From Acidobacteriota bacterium (GTDB lineage: Bacteria; Acidobacteriota; Thermoanaerobaculia; Multivoradales; JAHEKO01): a stretch of 10,328 nucleotides of DNA. The DNA lies in the NCBI GenBank assembly GCA_024638355.1, contig JAHEKO010000062.1:1-10328 (forward strand). The letters are read 5' to 3'. Below, piece after piece: positions 6,087 to 10,328 of the stretch. A program made the position numbers and the translations under genes. The number at the start of each line of letters is the position of its first letter. Positions within the stretch are counted from its first letter, which is position 1. Below the pieces are notes generated by a model. That model searched no databases, was not told where the DNA came from, and saw only the letters and a list, made by a program, of their open reading frames with translations.

Positions 6087-7501
6087 ATCGCCTCGCGCGG
6101 GTCCTGGCGCTCTCGATGGCGGTGTGCGCCGTCGCTTCGGCGGCGGCCTCGAGCGAGCCCGCGGGCGGTGCGGTGCGAACGCTGGTGATCGTTCTGGACG
6201 CCGTGCCGTTCCGAGTCGTCGAGGATCTGATCTCGTCGCGAAGCGGCGAAGAGGCCCTGTTCGAGAGGTTCCAGCCGCCGCGGCCGATCATCAGCAGCTT
6301 CCCGTCGTCGACCAGCGTGGCGATGGTCGGCTTGCTCGGGCCCTTCGAGGTGGCACGCTCGCCCGGCTACGAGCCGAGATTCTTCGACTGGGAGCGGCGC
6401 AAGGCGCGGGGCGGAGGCGCCATCAGCTTCTTCCAGATCGAGTTCGAGTGGCGGAGCTTCTTCGAGTGGAGCAAGAAGGGTGTCGCCAGCAGCGCCTTCG
6501 CCGGTCTGCGCCCGGTCAAGGTCACCACCAGGCGCCTCGGCAAGGCGATCGACGCCTTCTTCGATTCCGACGTCGACCCCTTCTTTGCCTACTTCGAGAC
6601 CACCGATCTGGCGGCCCATCTCAAGGGGCCCCGCCAGCTCGAGGAGATTCTGGTGCGGCTCGACGCCGAGCTCGAGGAGGCGCGCGCGCGGCATCCGAAT
6701 ACCGACTTCCGAACCGTCGTCTTCTCCGACCACGGCGTCGCCGGCGACGGCTCGCGCCTGGTGAACGCCCTGCCTGCGGTGCGCGCGGCGGTGCGCGCTG
6801 CCGGCTTCCGCAAGAGCAAGCGCCTGCGCCGGCCCGAGGACCTCGTGTTGACTCCCTACGGCCTGGTGTCGAGCTTCGAGGCCTACACCGAGCCCGAGCG
6901 CGTCGCCGCGGCGAGTGCTGCCCTGGTGCAAGCGGAGGGTGTCGACCTCTGCGCGTACCGGGACGGCGACGCTCTGGTGGTCGAGGACCGCGAGGGCCGG
7001 GCGAGCATCGAGAGCCGGCGGATGGCCGGCGGGCTGGCCTGGAAGTACACCCCGCAGTCGGGCGACCCCCTCGACTACCGGATCACCGTCGGCGGGCTGG
7101 AACGGCGTTCCACGGGCCGCTTCGTGCCCGACGCTCGCTGGCTGGAAGCGACCAAGTACCACCGCTATCCGGATGCTCTCTACCGGATCTCGCGCGCGTT
7201 CGACCTGGTCGAGAACCCGGCTTCGGTCATCTGCTCGCTCGATTCCGGCTACATGTACGGGCTGGTGGCCACCGAGCGAGCCGCCCGCGCCACCGGTTCG
7301 ACGGTGAGGTGGACGCACGGGGCGCTCGGGCGCGACGCGTCGCTCGGATTGCTGCTGACCGACGACGAGCGCTTCGCATCGACCGGGCCCGTTCGGTTCG
7401 ACCGGGCCCTCCTTCCGCTGACCCTGCCGCGGCCGGCCTCGGCCGCGATACCGGCCGCGGGCGGAGCACGGGGTAAGATGCGCCAGGTTGGCGAGCGATG
7501 A
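6083..7501 (+). CDS. Exported alkaline-phosphatase-superfamily protein (type I phosphodiesterase/nucleotide pyrophosphatase-like)
   Basis: This 472-residue protein has a GTG start overlapping the hpnG stop (GTGA) and Shine-Dalgarno GAGGAG at 6066-6071. It has a Sec signal peptide (NRLARVLALSMAVCAVASAA, cleavage near residue 20), so it should act outside the inner membrane. The metal-site pattern of phosphodiesterases/nucleotide pyrophosphatases appears in order: D39 (VIVLDA); FPSST at 73-77 with T77 as probable nucleophile; D175 and H179 (TTDLAAH); D216 and H217 (FSDHG); and H412 (WTHGALG). With all ligands present it is probably a working hydrolase or transferase of a phosphate ester or diester. 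The substrate is unknown. Coupling to hpnG and to a prenyl synthase suggests a lipid substrate, perhaps a hopanoid head group or prenyl phosphate, but that is inference. The C-terminal 20 or so residues are low-complexity and cover a GC-rich hairpin. Confidence 0.85.
   Translation: MNRLARVLALSMAVCAVASAAASSEPAGGAVRTLVIVLDAVPFRVVEDLISSRSGEEALFERFQPPRPIISSFPSSTSVAMVGLLGPFEVARSPGYEPRFFDWERRKARGGGAISFFQIEFEWRSFFEWSKKGVASSAFAGLRPVKVTTRRLGKAIDAFFDSDVDPFFAYFETTDLAAHLKGPRQLEEILVRLDAELEEARARHPNTDFRTVVFSDHGVAGDGSRLVNALPAVRAAVRAAGFRKSKRLRRPEDLVLTPYGLVSSFEAYTEPERVAAASAALVQAEGVDLCAYRDGDALVVEDREGRASIESRRMAGGLAWKYTPQSGDPLDYRITVGGLERRSTGRFVPDARWLEATKYHRYPDALYRISRAFDLVENPASVICSLDSGYMYGLVATERAARATGSTVRWTHGALGRDASLGLLLTDDERFASTGPVRFDRALLPLTLPRPASAAIPAAGGARGKMRQVGER
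7427..7460 (+). repeat. GC-only 10-bp perfect inverted repeat (hairpin) inside the operon
   Basis: CCGCGGCCGG (7427-7436) pairs exactly with CCGGCCGCGG (7451-7460) across a 14-base loop, giving a very stable predicted RNA stem. It lies in the last codons of the phosphodiesterase-like gene, 37 bases before the prenyl synthase start. No T-run follows, so it is not a standard intrinsic terminator. A -10-like TAAGAT (7474-7479) follows but has no recognisable -35. It may mark a transcript processing or stability boundary between the hopanoid and isoprenoid halves, or simply reflect high GC. Confidence 0.45.
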
Positions 7502-8634
7502 CCGTCGAAGAGAGTCCCCTGCGCACAGATCCGCTCGACGACGCCGGCTCGGGGTCTTTCCAGGACCTGCTGGTCGACTTTCGGGCCGAGCTCGAGTCCG
7601 AGCTGACCGCGTGGCTCGGGCGCAAGCGGCGGGAGCTGACGGCCGAGGTCGGAGAGGCCGACGAGCTGGTCGCCAAGCTCGATCAGTACGTTCTGCGTTC
7701 CGGCAAGCGTCTGCGGCCCGCGCTGCTCTTCTACGCCTACCGGGCCTGCGGCGGAGCCGAGCGTGACGCGGTGATCCCGGCGGCGCTGGCCGTCGAGCTG
7801 CTCCACACCTACCTGCTGATTCACGACGACATCATGGACCGCGCGCCGACCCGGCGGGGCGAGCCGACCGCCCACCTGGTCTTCCGCGCCGAGCACCGGG
7901 AGCGGGGCTGGCGCGGCGACCCCGGCCATCACGGCGAGTCGTCCGCGATCCTGCTCGGTGACCTCGCCCACTGCTACGCGGAGGAGCTGTTCAGCGCGGC
8001 GCTGATCCGGCAGCCGCCCCTCCCCGCCGAGCAGGCGACCCGCCTGCGCAGCTGCTTCGCGACCATGTGCCAGGAGGTGATCACCGGGCAGTACCTCGAG
8101 TTCACGGCCGTCCACCGGCACGACCTGACGGCGGAGGACCTGCTACAGGTCTTGCGCATGAAGTCGGGCCGTTACAGCGTCGAGCGGCCGATCCAGCTCG
8201 GAGCGCTCTTCGCGGGGGCGCCGGACGCGGTGCTCGAGCCGCTGTCGGAGTTTGGGCTCCTGGTCGGGGAGGCGTTTCAGCTGCACGACGATCTGCTCGG
8301 CATGTTCGGCGACAGGGCCGCGGTCGGCAAGCCGGTCGGCGGCGACCTGGTCGAGGGCAAGTACACGCTTCTGGTGCACCAGGCGCTGAGCTCAGCCGGC
8401 ACCGACGACGCGCGGCAGCTCAGGTCCGCGCTCGGCAATGCCGACCTCGAGCCCGCCGAGATCGAGCGGGCGACGGACATCATCCGGCGCTCGGGCGCGG
8501 CGGACCGGGTGGTCGCCATGGTCGAGTCCCGCCACGCCGAGGCCGCCCGCATCCTCGGCGAGCTGCCGCTGGAAGAGAACGGCAAGCGCTTTCTGGCGGG
8601 TCTTGTCGACTACCTGAGGGAACGAAACCGATGA
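7498..8634 (+). CDS. Trans-polyprenyl diphosphate synthase (FPP/GGPP synthase type)
   Basis: It condenses IPP with allylic diphosphates in the cytoplasm to make a linear prenyl diphosphate. The protein has 378 residues, slightly long because of about 50 extra N-terminal residues. The IPP-binding GKRLRP is at 69-74. The first Asp-rich motif is DDIMD at 110-114 and the second is DDLLGMFGD at 264-272, with GK at 287-288. The DDLLGxFGD form is common in actinobacterial-type GGPP synthases. The first motif has no two-residue insertion and Y105 sits five residues before it, a pattern of short-chain (C15-C20) enzymes such as archaeal-type GGPP synthases. FPP is what squalene synthesis needs, so chain length is open and no gene symbol is given. 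The ATG overlaps the previous stop (ATGA) with only a weak Shine-Dalgarno. Confidence 0.94.
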   Translation: MTVEESPLRTDPLDDAGSGSFQDLLVDFRAELESELTAWLGRKRRELTAEVGEADELVAKLDQYVLRSGKRLRPALLFYAYRACGGAERDAVIPAALAVELLHTYLLIHDDIMDRAPTRRGEPTAHLVFRAEHRERGWRGDPGHHGESSAILLGDLAHCYAEELFSAALIRQPPLPAEQATRLRSCFATMCQEVITGQYLEFTAVHRHDLTAEDLLQVLRMKSGRYSVERPIQLGALFAGAPDAVLEPLSEFGLLVGEAFQLHDDLLGMFGDRAAVGKPVGGDLVEGKYTLLVHQALSSAGTDDARQLRSALGNADLEPAEIERATDIIRRSGAADRVVAMVESRHAEAARILGELPLEENGKRFLAGLVDYLRERNR

Positions 8635-9650
8635 CCACGCTCGAAACTCGCGATCGCAAGGCCGAGCACATCGACCTCGCGCTCGAGGAGCGAATTCAAC
8701 TCCGCGCACACTTCTTCGAGGAGTACTACTTCGATCACCAGGCGCTGCCGGAGATCGACCTGGCGGAGCTCGACGTGTCGGTGTCGTTCCTGGGCAAGCA
8801 GCTGCGCGCCCCGCTCCTGATCTCGTGCATGACCGGCGGCACCGGAGAGGCGACCCGCATCAACCGGAATCTGGCGCGAGCCGCCGAAGAGTGCGGTATC
8901 GCCATCGGCGTGGGCTCCCAGCGCAAGGCGATCGAAGACGCGTCGATGGTGCCCAGCTTCCAGGTCCGCGACGTGGCGCCGACCGTGCCCCTGCTGGCCA
9001 ACCTCGGAGCGGTGCAGCTCAACTACGGCTTCGGGCTCGACGAGTGCCGAGCGGCGGTCGAGATGATCGAGGCCGACGCGCTGGTCTTCCACCTCAATCC
9101 GCTGCAGGAGGCACTGCAGCCCGAGGGGCAGTGCGACTTTCGGAATCTGATCGAGCAGATGGGCGAGATCGCGGCTCGGCTCGAGGTACCGGTGATCGCC
9201 AAGGAGATCGGCTGCGGCATCGCGGGGGGCACGGCGCGCCGGCTCAAGGAGGCCGGCATCTCCATCATCGACAGCGCCGGCCTGGGTGGCACGAGCTGGG
9301 CCCGCATCGAGGCGCGGCGCGCCGCGGACGTCGACATCGGCGAGCTCTTCGCCGACTGGGGGGTGGCCACCCCGCGCTCGATCCGCGAGCTGCGCGCGGT
9401 GGGCGGCCTGACGGTCATCGGCAGCGGGGGCGTGCGGACCGGCGTCGACGTGGCCAAGGCGATCGCCCTGGGCGCGGATCTCGTCGGCATGGCGCAGCCC
9501 TTCCTCGAGACCGCCAACCAGAGCGCCGAGCTGACGGTAGAGAAATGCCGCCGCACCGTGCGCGAGCTGAAGATCGCCATGTTTTGCGCCGGGGCGATCG
9601 ACGTGCCGGCCTTGGGGCGGGTCGAGCTGCGCCGGCGGCCCCGAGGCTGA
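8631..9650 (+). CDS. fni: Type 2 (FMN-dependent) isopentenyl-diphosphate delta-isomerase
   Basis: It interconverts IPP and DMAPP using reduced FMN and Mg2+. The mevalonate pathway needs this enzyme because it yields only IPP. The protein has 339 residues, the usual length. Family motifs in order: RKAEHI at 9-14 (substrate phosphate and FMN contacts), SCMTGG at 65-70, GVGSQRKAIED at 93-103, ANLGAVQ at 123-129, HLNPLQEALQPEGQ at 154-167 (H154, N156, Q159 and E160 match the isomerase active site), AKEIGCGI at 190-197, GGTSWARIE at 219-227, and the C-terminal phosphate-binding SGGVRTGVDVAKAIALGADL. It is unrelated to the Nudix type 1 isomerase. The ATG overlaps the prenyl synthase stop (ATGA), with GAGGG at 8616-8620 as ribosome binding site. 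Confidence 0.96.
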   Translation: MTTLETRDRKAEHIDLALEERIQLRAHFFEEYYFDHQALPEIDLAELDVSVSFLGKQLRAPLLISCMTGGTGEATRINRNLARAAEECGIAIGVGSQRKAIEDASMVPSFQVRDVAPTVPLLANLGAVQLNYGFGLDECRAAVEMIEADALVFHLNPLQEALQPEGQCDFRNLIEQMGEIAARLEVPVIAKEIGCGIAGGTARRLKEAGISIIDSAGLGGTSWARIEARRAADVDIGELFADWGVATPRSIRELRAVGGLTVIGSGGVRTGVDVAKAIALGADLVGMAQPFLETANQSAELTVEKCRRTVRELKIAMFCAGAIDVPALGRVELRRRPRG

Positions 9651-9654
9651 GCCG

Positions 9655-10328
9655 ATGGATGCCGTGAAAGACCACCTCGAGAACCTCGACGCCCTGGTCG
9701 ACGACCTGGTCGCCGGCCGCCGGCGCTTCCACGAGCTCAAGGCGCTGTCGGCCGAGGACGCGGCCGAAGTACGCCGCCGGACGCTCTCCCGGCTCAAGAA
9801 CGCGTCGCTCGAGCACATCGGATCGTTCTCGCTCGACGCCGGCCGGGCGGCGAGCCGCCACTGCGAGAATTTCATGGGCGTCGCCCAGATCCCGATGGGT
9901 ATCACCGGGCCGCTCAAGATCAAGGGCGAGCACGTCGACGAGAACGAGGAGATCTACGTGCCGCTGGCGACCACCGAAGGCGCCCTGATCGCCAGCATCA
10001 GCCGCGGCTGCCGCGCGCTGCGCGAGGCGGGCGGCGTCGTGGTGCGGGTCGATGACGTCGGCATGACCCGGGCACCGGTCTTCCGGACCAGCGGCATCGA
10101 AGAGACCCGGCGGTTTCTGGACTGGGTCGAACGGCACGAGGAGGAGATCCGCTCGGTCGTGGAGGGGACGAGCCGCTTCCTCAAGCTGCAGAGCATCCGG
10201 CCGCAGACCTTCGGGTCGTCGGTCTATCTGCGCTTCAACTTCTCTTCCGGCGACGCGATGGGCATGAACATGGCCACCATCGCCTGCGACCGCGCGGTGC
10301 ACGATCTGATCCAGCCCGCTACCGGCGT
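9655..10328 (+). CDS. hmgA: Class I HMG-CoA reductase, N-terminal part; continues past the right edge
   Basis: It reduces HMG-CoA to mevalonate with two NADPH, the committing step of the mevalonate pathway. The first 224 codons are present and still open at the window end. Class I signatures are ENFMGVAQIPMGITGPL at 71-87, VPLATTEGALIAS at 102-114 with catalytic E108, RGCRA at 117-121, and SGDAMGMNMA at 198-207 with D200 probably in the NADPH site. Class II enzymes instead carry an EEPS-type motif around the catalytic glutamate. There is no transmembrane anchor: the N-terminus is a charged helical segment (MDAVKDHLENLDALVDDLVA), so the enzyme is soluble as in archaea. The ATG is 4 bases after the fni stop, with GAGG at 9643-9646 as Shine-Dalgarno. 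The catalytic lysine and histidine lie beyond the edge, so intactness cannot be judged. Confidence 0.94.
   Translation, partial: MDAVKDHLENLDALVDDLVAGRRRFHELKALSAEDAAEVRRRTLSRLKNASLEHIGSFSLDAGRAASRHCENFMGVAQIPMGITGPLKIKGEHVDENEEIYVPLATTEGALIASISRGCRALREAGGVVVRVDDVGMTRAPVFRTSGIEETRRFLDWVERHEEEIRSVVEGTSRFLKLQSIRPQTFGSSVYLRFNFSSGDAMGMNMATIACDRAVHDLIQPATG

Noticed and set aside
5165..7318. 717-codon open frame on the minus strand opposite hpnA, hpnG and the phosphodiesterase-like gene
   Set aside because: It runs antisense across three clear plus-strand genes, and its translation is Arg/Ser/Pro-rich and motif-free in the style of a GC-rich shadow frame.
7427..7460. Intrinsic terminator at the GC-rich hairpin
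   Set aside because: No T-run follows the stem, it lies inside a coding region, and the next gene overlaps the stop codon, so full termination here is unlikely.
1..10328. RNA genes, CRISPR arrays, insertion sequences, attachment sites or frameshifted genes
   Set aside because: I saw no tRNA-like cloverleaf, spaced direct repeats, transposase motifs or broken reading frames; coding sequence covers almost the whole window.

Overview
The window is high-GC DNA, with strong G/C bias at third codon positions, and is bacterial. It carries one long rightward operon that joins late hopanoid synthesis to isoprenoid supply, plus two leftward genes for exported proteins. Hopanoid genes next to a mevalonate-pathway HMG-CoA reductase and a type 2 IPP isomerase would fit an acidobacterial or myxobacterial-type lineage. 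That placement is a low-confidence inference from gene content only.

Left part (1-1249, minus strand): two overlapping genes for predicted exported, helical, TPR-like proteins. The second is cut by the left edge. Neither has a function I can name. The divergent gap (about 1181-1330) holds a candidate promoter for the operon and a perfect 8-bp inverted repeat just ahead of the first operon gene.

Hopanoid part (1331-6086): squalene-hopene cyclase (shc), the radical SAM adenosylhopane synthase (hpnH), an extended SDR oxidoreductase (hpnA) and the adenosylhopane nucleosidase/phosphorylase (hpnG). Together they would turn squalene into hopene and then into adenosyl- and ribosylhopane, the precursors of bacteriohopanepolyols.

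Middle (6083-7501): an exported alkaline-phosphatase-superfamily protein resembling type I phosphodiesterases/nucleotide pyrophosphatases, translationally coupled to both neighbours. I know of no described role for such a protein in hopanoid synthesis, so this is the least expected gene in the window.

Isoprenoid part (7498 to the right edge): a trans-polyprenyl diphosphate synthase, an FMN-dependent type 2 IPP isomerase (fni), and the first 224 codons of a class I HMG-CoA reductase. More mevalonate genes probably follow outside the window.

From shc to the HMG-CoA reductase gene no junction has more than 4 bases between stop and start, and four junctions are 4-base stop/start overlaps. This suggests a single transcript with translational coupling. 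No tRNA, rRNA, CRISPR array, insertion sequence, frameshift or intrinsic terminator was seen.
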